Part shown: positions 1 to 5,145 of the stretch, piece by piece
Position numbering within the stretch: the first letter of the stretch is position 1
Layout of the letters: each line of letters opens with the position of its first letter
DNA from: Humisphaera sp.
Lineage (GTDB): Bacteria; Planctomycetota; Phycisphaerae; Tepidisphaerales; Tepidisphaeraceae
Direction of reading: 5' to 3'
DNA: 9,324 nucleotides
NCBI GenBank assembly: GCA_025351525.1
Contig: JANXVV010000224.1
Location: forward strand, 1-9,324
The notes under the pieces: model-generated
What the model saw: only the letters and a program-made list of their open reading frames with translations
What the model was told of the DNA's origin: nothing
Database searches by the model: none
Position numbers and translations under genes: made by a program

Positions 1-89
1 CGCGGTACTCCGAGACCTGTGTCTTCGCCGGCCAGAGAGCACAGGTCTCGGAGTACCGCGACCTGTGCCACCCACACAATTAGCACAGG
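1..89. repeat. Composite palindromic element (REP/BIME-like)
   Basis: Bases 1-21 are the exact reverse complement of 40-60, giving a 21-bp perfect stem with an 18-base loop. The octamer GACCTGTG lies at 14-21 and again at 60-67, and its complement CACAGGTC at 40-47. A second short stem pairs CCTGTGC (62-68) with GCACAGG (83-89). The same core therefore alternates in orientation four times and allows mutually exclusive hairpins (1-21/40-60, 40-47/60-67, 62-68/83-89). It lies 42 bases past the argF stop. No T-run follows on the argF strand, so it is not a standard terminator. Because the outer arm starts at base 1, the element may extend beyond the window. The REP-like nature is inferred. Confidence 0.8.
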
Positions 90-130
90 CGGACTACTAC
101 GATGCACGGTTCCCCCGATTTTAGTTGCGA

Positions 131-1051
131 TCACATTTTTCCCATCAGCACCGCCAGCAATCCTTTTTGAAAATGCAGGCGGTTTTCGGCTTCGGCGAAG
201 ACTTTCGATTGCGGGCCTTCCATGACGGCGTCGCTGATTTCCAAACCGCGATACGCCGGCAGACAATGCAGCACGATCGCATGCTTCGGGGCTTTGGCAA
301 GTAACGCTTCATCGATGCAGAACCCCGCAAATTCAGGCAGCCGTTTTTGCTTTTCGGCTTCCTGGCCCATGCTGACCCAGGTGTCCGTGTACAGCACGTC
401 GGCATCGCGCACCGCCTCGGCCGGGTCATCCGTCGTCTCGAAATCCATCTCCGGCACCTGCGTCATGATCCGGTCCACCTCCGCGCTATCCAACTGATAC
501 CCCGGCGGGGTCGCCACGATAAACCGCATGTCGAATTTCCCGCACGCGGTCGCCAGCGATCGAGCGACATTATTTCCATCCCCGATGAACGCCACCGTCC
601 TGCCCTTGAGCGATCCGAAGTGCTCCTCGATCGTCATCACATCCGCCATCGCCTGGCAGGGATGGCTGTAATCCGTCAACCCGTTGATCACCGGCACCGT
701 CGCGTATTTTGCCAGCTTCAAAATCTTTTCGTGCTCGAACGTGCGGGCCATGATTCCATCGCACATCCCCGACAGCACCCGCGCCACATCCTCCCCCGGC
801 TCGCGAACATCCAGTCCCACTTCCTCATTCCGCAGCAACAATCCCTCGCCGCCCAGATGCGTCATTGCCACCGCGAAACTCACGCGAGTGCGCAGGCTGG
901 GCTTCTCGAAGATCATCGCCAACGTCTTTCCCGCCAGAATCGGATCGTTGCGTCCCGTTGATTTGTGCTGCTTCTTAAGCCGCCCCGAAACATCCAGCAG
1001 ATGCCGCAGATCGTCAGTCGAGCAGTCGGAGAGGGAAGTGAAGTGGGTCAT
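131..1051 (-). CDS. argF: Ornithine carbamoyltransferase (ArgF)
   Basis: This cytoplasmic enzyme transfers the carbamoyl group of carbamoyl phosphate to ornithine, giving citrulline in arginine biosynthesis. The 306-residue length is normal for the family. Visible motifs, in order: FEKPSLRTR (48-56), the carbamoyl-phosphate S-x-R-T-R loop; HPCQ (130-133); DTWVSMGQE (223-231), whose S-M-G ornithine-binding signature favours ornithine over aspartate carbamoyltransferase; and HCLP (262-265), which holds the catalytic Cys. The ATG at 1051 starts directly at the expected N-terminus. The leader before it is C-rich (CTCCCCCC) and has no Shine-Dalgarno sequence, which is not rare in Planctomycetes. 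The gene lies 122 bases downstream of argB on the same strand, so cotranscription is likely. The stop is TGA. Acetyl- or succinylornithine as substrate is less likely but cannot be excluded by eye. Confidence 0.95.
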   Translation of the reverse strand: MTHFTSLSDCSTDDLRHLLDVSGRLKKQHKSTGRNDPILAGKTLAMIFEKPSLRTRVSFAVAMTHLGGEGLLLRNEEVGLDVREPGEDVARVLSGMCDGIMARTFEHEKILKLAKYATVPVINGLTDYSHPCQAMADVMTIEEHFGSLKGRTVAFIGDGNNVARSLATACGKFDMRFIVATPPGYQLDSAEVDRIMTQVPEMDFETTDDPAEAVRDADVLYTDTWVSMGQEAEKQKRLPEFAGFCIDEALLAKAPKHAIVLHCLPAYRGLEISDAVMEGPQSKVFAEAENRLHFQKGLLAVLMGKM

Positions 1052-1173
1052 GGGGGGAGAGTGAGGAAGTTGTTAGAGGAAGTGGATAGTTGTCAGTGGA
1101 TAGTTGTTAGTAAATACAATGCATTGTCTGATGGAATTTTTCTGCGCATTTAACTTCCCCACTTCCTCACTAT
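1052..1173 (-). promoter_or_regulatory. argB-argF intergenic leader with inverted repeat
   Basis: Read on the gene strand, AGTGAGGAAGT just after the argB stop (1171-1161) is the exact complement of ACTTCCTCACT (1070-1060), which ends eight bases before the argF ATG. A second copy of the same short element (complement of 1076-1085) can also pair with 1159-1168, so alternative foldings are possible. Between the arms lies a perfect 12-bp palindrome, ACAATGCATTGT (1116-1127). I found no convincing promoter for argF here. A structure controlling argF translation, or simple repeat accumulation, are both possible. Confidence 0.4.
1081..1108. repeat. 14-bp tandem repeat, two copies
   Basis: AGTGGATAGTTGTC at 1081-1094 is followed at once by AGTGGATAGTTGTT at 1095-1108. 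The copies differ only in the last base. It sits within the argB-argF gap and has no coding role. It may be the remnant of a longer simple-repeat tract. Confidence 0.75.
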
Positions 1174-2055
1174 TCACAACGTAATCTCCGTTCCAATTCC
1201 CGATTCGGTATAGACCTCGAGCAGCAGCGCGTGGGGGATTCTACCATCGATGATATGCGCCTTGGTCACGCCTCCCTGCAAAGCAGTCACGCAGGCTTCC
1301 ACCTTCGGCAGCATTCCGGCGGAAATCACACCGCTTTTCACCATCTCATCGATCTGAGTGAGCGTCAATGACGGCACGCGCGATTCGGGGTCTTTTGGGT
1401 CGCTGCGGATGCCGTGCGTGTCGGAGACGACGACCAGCTTTTCCGCTTTCATCGCGGCGGCGACGGCACCGGCAGCAGTATCCGCGTTGATGTTCAATCG
1501 GCCACCGCCCATGTCCCGCGCGATCGTCGCGATGCAGGGGATCGAGTCGGCCTGCACCAGCAATTGCAGCAGTCGGGCGTTCACATGCTTCACCTCACCG
1601 ACCAATCCCAGATCGATCCGCCGTCCATCCGGCCCCTGCAAATAGGTCTTTTCCGCGAACAGCACCACACTGCTCAAACTGTGCAGTCCCATCGCTTCGC
1701 AACCCTGGGTCTGAATGAAATTGACGATGAACTTGTTGATCTGATTGCACAGCACGTGCTCGGCGATCGCGATGGTGCGCTCGTCGGTGTACCGCCGTCC
1801 CATCACCATCTGCGGCACCAGTCCGGCGGTCTCCATCGCCTGATTGATCGCCTTTCCCCCGCCATGCACCAGCACCGGCTGCATGCCGACGTAATTGAGA
1901 AAGACAATGTCGGTCAAGATATTCGACAGCGCCAGTTCATCGTCCATGATCGACCCGCCGACCTTGACGACGACGACCTTGTCGTGGAATCGCTGAATAT
2001 ATCCGAGCGCCTCGACGAGGGCGGCGGCTTTGTTGATTGCCTGGTCCATCACCAT
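1174..2055 (-). CDS. argB: Acetylglutamate kinase (ArgB), probably arginine-inhibited type
   Basis: It phosphorylates N-acetylglutamate, the second step of arginine synthesis, in the cytoplasm. From the ATG at 2055 the protein has 293 residues, the usual length. Visible: VVVKVGGS with the phosphate-binding Lys31; VHGGGKA (64-70); GRRYTDERT (87-95); NINAD (188-192); and MLPKVEA with Lys251. The N-terminal helix ending ALGYIQRFHDK (16-26) and the C-terminal SAGMLPK...HIIDGR region are typical of hexameric kinases inhibited by arginine, so feedback control is inferred. Where most relatives read GLSGxDG, this protein has GLHSLSS (123-129). The frame is open up to an ATG at 2148, but that codon lies inside the -35 box and the extra 31 residues do not look like the family. 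AGGAG and GAGG precede 2055. An ATG at 2049 is an alternative start. Confidence 0.93.
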   Translation of the reverse strand: MVMDQAINKAAALVEALGYIQRFHDKVVVVKVGGSIMDDELALSNILTDIVFLNYVGMQPVLVHGGGKAINQAMETAGLVPQMVMGRRYTDERTIAIAEHVLCNQINKFIVNFIQTQGCEAMGLHSLSSVVLFAEKTYLQGPDGRRIDLGLVGEVKHVNARLLQLLVQADSIPCIATIARDMGGGRLNINADTAAGAVAAAMKAEKLVVVSDTHGIRSDPKDPESRVPSLTLTQIDEMVKSGVISAGMLPKVEACVTALQGGVTKAHIIDGRIPHALLLEVYTESGIGTEITL

Positions 2056-2118
2056 CTGACCTCGACTCCTGAGCCAAGTGAAACGAACCGGGGAACGGTC
2101 CGAATGGGAAAGAGGGAA

Positions 2119-2148
2119 ATTGTAGAAACAAGGCCGGGGGGTTGTCAA
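2119..2148 (-). promoter_or_regulatory. Sigma-70 promoter for argB
   Basis: On the minus strand TTGACA (2148-2143) is separated by 18 bases from TACAAT (2124-2119). This is a perfect -35 box and a -10 box with one mismatch. The predicted transcript would start near 2112, leaving a leader of about 57 bases before the argB ATG at 2055. It would drive argB and probably argF. Confidence 0.7.
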
Positions 2149-2632
2149 AGTATTTTACGGCGTGGAAATTCAAATGCGATGTACGTGGATCGAATGCTCG
2201 TTTCCGGGGAACCCGGGTCATCGCTTTCAACTCCGATCCCAGCGTGAATGACGTATCGCGAAGCTTCGTCGCTTACACTGCCGCCAATGACGACCGAACC
2301 CACTCTCACTGCAACACCGATGTCGTCCGAGCAGATTTGTTTATTCGTCGAGTCGCACTATGCATTCGGTCTTCCCGGTGGAAGTGTCCGCGCGCTGCCG
2401 GCCCTGACGATCTTCGGAGGCATATGGGCCTGGATGTAGTTGCGGCCTGACACCGAAGTGCCCGCCTATCTGCGCGATCTCATGTTCATCATCATGGGCC
2501 ATTACTTCGCCGCCCGACATCCCATCACGGCGGAGGTCGGCCCGCCGCCGCTCTACTTGCCGCGTGGATCGATTCGATCGACGCTGCTTGTCGGCTTTGC
2601 GTTGCTCGCAGAGCAACGGCATCCGTCTATTT

Positions 2633-2653
2633 CAGTACATGCCATAAGTACTG
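2633..2653. promoter_or_regulatory. Short inverted repeat upstream of the epimerase-like gene
   Basis: CAGTAC (2633-2638) and GTACTG (2648-2653) form a 6-bp inverted repeat with a nine-base centre, 42 bases before the next start codon. It could be an operator or chance. No clear -35/-10 pair is visible nearby. Confidence 0.2.
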
Positions 2654-2681
2654 CTGAAGCGTGCAGTGATTCTGAATTTTC

Positions 2682-2688
2682 AAAGGAG
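2682..2688 (+). promoter_or_regulatory. Shine-Dalgarno site that decides the start at 2695
   Basis: AAAGGAG lies six bases before the ATG at 2695. The frame is open upstream to a TTG at 2440, but this site and the Tat signal directly after 2695 identify the true start. Confidence 0.85.
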
Positions 2689-2694
2689 CTCTCC

Positions 2695-3534
2695 ATGACG
2701 CATTCGATGTCCCGCCGCGATGCACTTCGTTTCGCCACCCTGGCCGCCGCCACCGTCGCCTTTTCGCCGATGGGGTTGGCGGAGGAAGTGAAAAAGAAAA
2801 TCCCGATCGGTTTGGAGTTGTACTCCGTTCGCAGCGAGCTGCCGAAGGATTTCACCGGTGTGATCGAGGCGATCGGCAAGATGGGTTACGAGGGTGTTGA
2901 ATTCGCGGGGTATCATCTCTGGGACAAGAAGCCCGTTGAACTGCGGAAGCTGCTCGATGACAATGGCCTCAAATGCTGCGGCACCCACACGCCGTTGATT
3001 ACGTTGGAGGGCGACAACCTGAAAAAAACCGCCGATCTGCATCACACGCTGGGCAACAAATTTCTCATCTGCCCGAGCCTCAGCGCCAAGGATGCCGCCG
3101 GGTGGGAGTTTCTGGCCAAAAAGTTCAACGACATCGCCGCCCGCGCCAAAGAGTTCGGCATGGTCGTCGGTTACCACTCCCACGCGAGCGACTACAAAAA
3201 ATTCGACGGCAAAACCGCATGGGAAATTTTCTTCGACAACACCCATCCTGAAGTGGTTCACCAACTCGACACCGGCAACGCACTGGATGGCGGAGCCGAT
3301 CCTCTGACGTTGATCAAGAGGTATCCTGGCCGCACTAAAACCACCCATATCAAAGAGCATGGCGGCGCTGTCGGCGCACCGGTGGGCGAAGGCACGATCG
3401 ATTGGAAACCGCTGCTTGAAGCGTACCAGACGGTGGGCGGCACGGAATGGTACATCATCGAACACGAAACCGGGAAGGTGCCGCTGGAGAGCGTGAAGTC
3501 GAGTTTGATTAACTTTCGGAAGTTGAGTCAATAA
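2695..3534 (+). CDS. Tat-exported sugar phosphate isomerase/epimerase-like TIM-barrel protein
   Basis: A 279-residue protein of the xylose isomerase-like (AP endonuclease 2) TIM-barrel superfamily. The N-terminus MTHSMSRRDALRFATLAAA carries a twin-arginine signal (S-R-R-x-x-L-R) and a hydrophobic stretch, with possible cleavage near GLA-EE (residues 28-31), so export to the periplasm is expected. The barrel follows: GLELYSVR (39-46), GYEGVEFAGYH (64-74), THTP (97-100), GYHSHASDY (159-167), HQLDTGNALDGG (189-200), THIKEH (217-222), GEGTIDW (231-237) and IIEHETG (254-260). The residues likely to bind a divalent metal are in H161/H163, D192, H218 and E256. Such proteins are common in Planctomycetes and act on sugars or related polyols, but the substrate cannot be read from sequence. 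The gene stands alone on this strand. A palindromic element starts 28 bases past its TAA. Confidence 0.88.
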   Translation: MTHSMSRRDALRFATLAAATVAFSPMGLAEEVKKKIPIGLELYSVRSELPKDFTGVIEAIGKMGYEGVEFAGYHLWDKKPVELRKLLDDNGLKCCGTHTPLITLEGDNLKKTADLHHTLGNKFLICPSLSAKDAAGWEFLAKKFNDIAARAKEFGMVVGYHSHASDYKKFDGKTAWEIFFDNTHPEVVHQLDTGNALDGGADPLTLIKRYPGRTKTTHIKEHGGAVGAPVGEGTIDWKPLLEAYQTVGGTEWYIIEHETGKVPLESVKSSLINFRKLSQ

Positions 3535-3561
3535 CGACCCTGAATGCAGAAGCCGGTCTTA

Positions 3562-3639
3562 TTTTAGCGGCTGTGCCGAAGGAACGCGTTTTTCGATGTT
3601 GGCAGAAAAAAACGCGTGCCTTCGGCACAGCCGCTAAAA
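3562..3639. repeat. Long near-perfect palindrome between convergent genes
   Basis: Bases 3562-3593 and 3608-3639 form a 32-bp stem with one mismatch around a 14-base loop. The outer ends read TTTTAGCGGC and GCCGCTAAAA. The A/T polarity is the reverse of a terminator: T-rich on the left and A-rich on the right, so neither transcript would get a T-run after the stem. The core resembles the element at 8303-8381 in its TTTAGC ends. It lies 28 bases from the upstream gene stop and 20 from the stop of the convergent hydrolase. A mobile or REP-like palindrome is inferred. Confidence 0.8.
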
Positions 3640-3659
3640 AAATACATGAAGTTTTTCAA

Positions 3660-4805
3660 TCACACCCCATCCGCCACCGCCGTCAATTGCTGCCAATCCG
3701 ATGCGCTGAGTCCTGCGAGTGCCAGAAGAGCCGATGCCTTGGTCGCGGTGATGTCGGCCGTGTTGTCGTGGTAGATGGTTTTGTACAGCACCAGTGCCGC
3801 AAGCACCGAGCCTTTGGGGCTGGGGTGGTATTCATCGTTGCCGTCGTAGAAGGTGCGATCGAAACCGACAGCTCGCCAGGCTTCACCGGGCTTGGCGACC
3901 TCGGCGGCGCCGGGGCCGAAGGCGCGGTTGGCATCGGCGACGGCCAGGTTGTCGTTCGCCAGCACGTCGCTCTGCATCGCAGCCGGGCCGCTGAAACCGG
4001 TGGGATAGATCGTTGAAAGCGGACCGCGCGCCCAGGTCTCCTCCAGAACATCGTGAGCGGCGGGGCTGTTTTGCCGGACGAGATTGAACAGGGCGGCGGC
4101 GTCGCTGCGGAAACCGGCGGCATTCCCGTTCACCGGGGCTCCGGTCACGCTCGTTGCCCGCGTACTGAATTCCTGAAGAATCACATCGTCCCAGTGCTGC
4201 CCGCTCGCGAGGGAATGGGAGATGATGTTGCCGGTTCCATCAGTGGTGATTTTGTTGAGATGGTCGCCGAGCGTCCAGCCATAAATTGCCTGGGTGAAAA
4301 TGTTGGGCTGCGAATGACCATCGGCGACGGCGATCTGGGCAACCAGCGACGGCACATCGTTGTAAGCCGTAAAACTGTTGCCGATAAATAGAAGTTGGCG
4401 AATGTCCGAGGGCAACGGAATGACTGGCGGAATGACAGGTGGGATCACGGGTGGAATGACCGAGATGCCGCCGGGGGTCGTCGCGCCTGCCGGCCCGGCG
4501 TATGCAGACACGCTTGAACCATTGACCGCCCGAATCCGGTAGTTGTACTGAGTGCCCGGCGCAACGGCTTTGTCATAGAAGCCGTGTAATCCTTTGCCTC
4601 TGGTCGCCGGCAGCAGGGCGATTTGGATGAAAGCCCCGCCTGCGGTTGATCGGTCCAACTGAAATCCCTTTTCATTCGTCGAGCGGTCGATGTATTGGAT
4701 CGCCACACTTGTCGGCGTCTGCCCGATCGCCGCCAATCCCGAAGGGGCGGCAGGCACGCTCAGCAGGCGGCGAACTTCCAACGATTCAAACAGTAAATGG
4801 CTCAT
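3660..4805 (-). CDS. SGNH/GDSL-type hydrolase with fibronectin III domain and LExRxLLS motif
   Basis: A predicted surface or secreted hydrolase of 381 residues from the ATG at 4805. Residues 9-16 (LEVRRLLS) match the N-terminal motif found in many large exported planctomycete proteins. Residues 18-108 look like a fibronectin type III domain (SVAIQYIDRSTNEKGFQLDR, then YNYRIRAVNGS). A proline linker (113-133) with repeated I-P-P-V follows. The catalytic domain begins at RQLLFIGNSFT, where Ser144 in G-N-S-F is the likely nucleophile. It contains ILQEFST (about 209-215) and ends with GNDEYHPSPKG, which would supply Asp324 and His327 of the SGNH triad. This resembles the DUF4886-type branch. The substrate is unknown; an ester on a polysaccharide is a guess. 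The frame is also open to a GTG at 4823, but that codon overlaps a TATAAT box and the family motif fits the shorter start. It is divergent from the beta-helix gene. Confidence 0.8.
   Translation of the reverse strand: MSHLLFESLEVRRLLSVPAAPSGLAAIGQTPTSVAIQYIDRSTNEKGFQLDRSTAGGAFIQIALLPATRGKGLHGFYDKAVAPGTQYNYRIRAVNGSSVSAYAGPAGATTPGGISVIPPVIPPVIPPVIPLPSDIRQLLFIGNSFTAYNDVPSLVAQIAVADGHSQPNIFTQAIYGWTLGDHLNKITTDGTGNIISHSLASGQHWDDVILQEFSTRATSVTGAPVNGNAAGFRSDAAALFNLVRQNSPAAHDVLEETWARGPLSTIYPTGFSGPAAMQSDVLANDNLAVADANRAFGPGAAEVAKPGEAWRAVGFDRTFYDGNDEYHPSPKGSVLAALVLYKTIYHDNTADITATKASALLALAGLSASDWQQLTAVADGV
4417..4464 (-). repeat. 12-bp tandem repeat encoding the I-P-P-V linker
   Basis: Four 12-base units (4417-4428, 4429-4440, 4441-4452, 4453-4464) resemble GGAATGACAGGT with a few changes. 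They encode the repeated I-P-P-V between the fibronectin III and hydrolase domains. Such in-frame repeats can change linker length by slippage. Confidence 0.75.
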
Positions 4806-4814
4806 CGCTTCTCG

Positions 4815-4820
4815 ATTATA
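4815..4820 (-). promoter_or_regulatory. Perfect -10 box just before the hydrolase gene
   Basis: TATAAT reads on the minus strand from 4820 to 4815. The predicted transcript start, about 7 bases further, falls within a few bases of the ATG at 4805, so the mRNA may be leaderless. I see no good -35 box at the usual distance. Confidence 0.4.
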
Positions 4821-4870
4821 CACGATGATCGCGTAATCGGTATCGATATTCCGTCATCAAAAAATGAGGT

Positions 4871-4930
4871 GGCATGGGCGTCTCACCCGTGCATTTATTC
4901 GACCAAAAGCACGGGCGAAACGCCCATGCC
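4871..4930. repeat. Imperfect palindrome in the divergent intergenic region
   Basis: Bases 4871-4892 and 4909-4930 form a 22-bp stem with two mismatches and a 16-base loop. The arms start GGCATGGGCG and end CGCCCATGCC; one more T-A pair can be added outside. It lies between the divergent hydrolase and beta-helix genes, so it cannot be a terminator for either. A dispersed repeat of the planctomycete genome is inferred. Confidence 0.75.
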
Positions 4931-4935
4931 AACTA

Positions 4936-5132
4936 AATTCAAGCTTCCGAACCGAGGCTATGGCCGTCTACCACTTTTTTTGTCGCAAACACCGAACGTG
5001 TTCCGATAAATCATTGACGTGCCGTTGAAGCGGCCTGTGGCGCATTCAAACGGCACACGCCTGCACGAATGACAACGCCTGAACCGATCCCACGCAGAAG
5101 TCTTTTCCCCGGAGTCTTGTCGCCGCGACGAG
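4936..5132 (+). other. Leader region of the beta-helix gene, no gene seen
   Basis: No credible reading frame is seen. AACAC (4988-4992) and GTGTT (4998-5002) form a small inverted repeat. GTGCCGTT (5019-5026) pairs exactly with AACGGCAC (5049-5056) around a 22-base loop and could form a 5' leader hairpin. I found no convincing -35/-10 pair. Confidence 0.3.
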
Positions 5133-5138
5133 AAGGAG
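5133..5138 (+). promoter_or_regulatory. Shine-Dalgarno site for the beta-helix gene
   Basis: AAGGAG lies seven bases before the ATG at 5146. It shows that the original start was at 5146, upstream of the frameshift, and not at any codon of the long downstream frame. Confidence 0.8.
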
Positions 5139-5145
5139 ATTTTCG

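Larger units (their letters stand above)
2248..2694 (+). pseudogene. Decayed small membrane-protein gene with in-frame amber codon
   Basis: The frame opens at an ATG at 2248, directly after a TGA; a more likely start is the ATG at 2290. It reads through GLPGGSVRALPALTIFGGIW, a motif followed by a hydrophobic segment, then meets TAG at 2437-2439. The same frame then continues with RPDTEVPAYLRD, a second hydrophobic stretch (LMFIIMGHYF) and YLPRGSIRSTLLVGFALLA. The L-P-x-G-S-x-R motif before a hydrophobic segment thus occurs twice, one copy on each side of the stop. This suggests one protein with about three membrane segments, broken by a single base change. After the third segment the reading becomes unconvincing and runs into the next gene without a stop, so the 3' end also seems damaged. 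I see no ribosome binding site. A perfect 8-bp hairpin (2600-2607/2611-2618) lies in the tail. The function is unknown. Confidence 0.45.

Noticed and set aside
1116..1127. ACAATGCATTGT as an ArgR operator.
   Set aside because: It is a perfect palindrome but does not match the known ARG box well, and it lies inside the argB-argF gap rather than at the argB promoter.
2056..2148. Extended argB start at the ATG at 2148.
   Set aside because: The codon overlaps the -35 box of a strong promoter, the extra residues are unlike the family, and ribosome-site sequences precede 2055.
1414..2247. Long open frame on the plus strand opposite argB (277 codons), and similar ones opposite argF (347-961) and the beta-helix gene (7131-7973, minus).
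   Set aside because: These are antisense shadows of strong genes in GC-rich DNA, with Arg/His-rich or low-complexity translations and no ribosome sites.
2440..2694. N-terminal extension of the epimerase-like protein from the TTG at 2440.
   Set aside because: A strong Shine-Dalgarno site and a Tat signal mark 2695 as the start. The upstream part resembles a separate, decayed gene.
3562..3639. Bidirectional intrinsic terminator for the convergent genes.
   Set aside because: The stem has T-rich sequence on the left and A-rich on the right, so neither strand gives a T-run after the hairpin.
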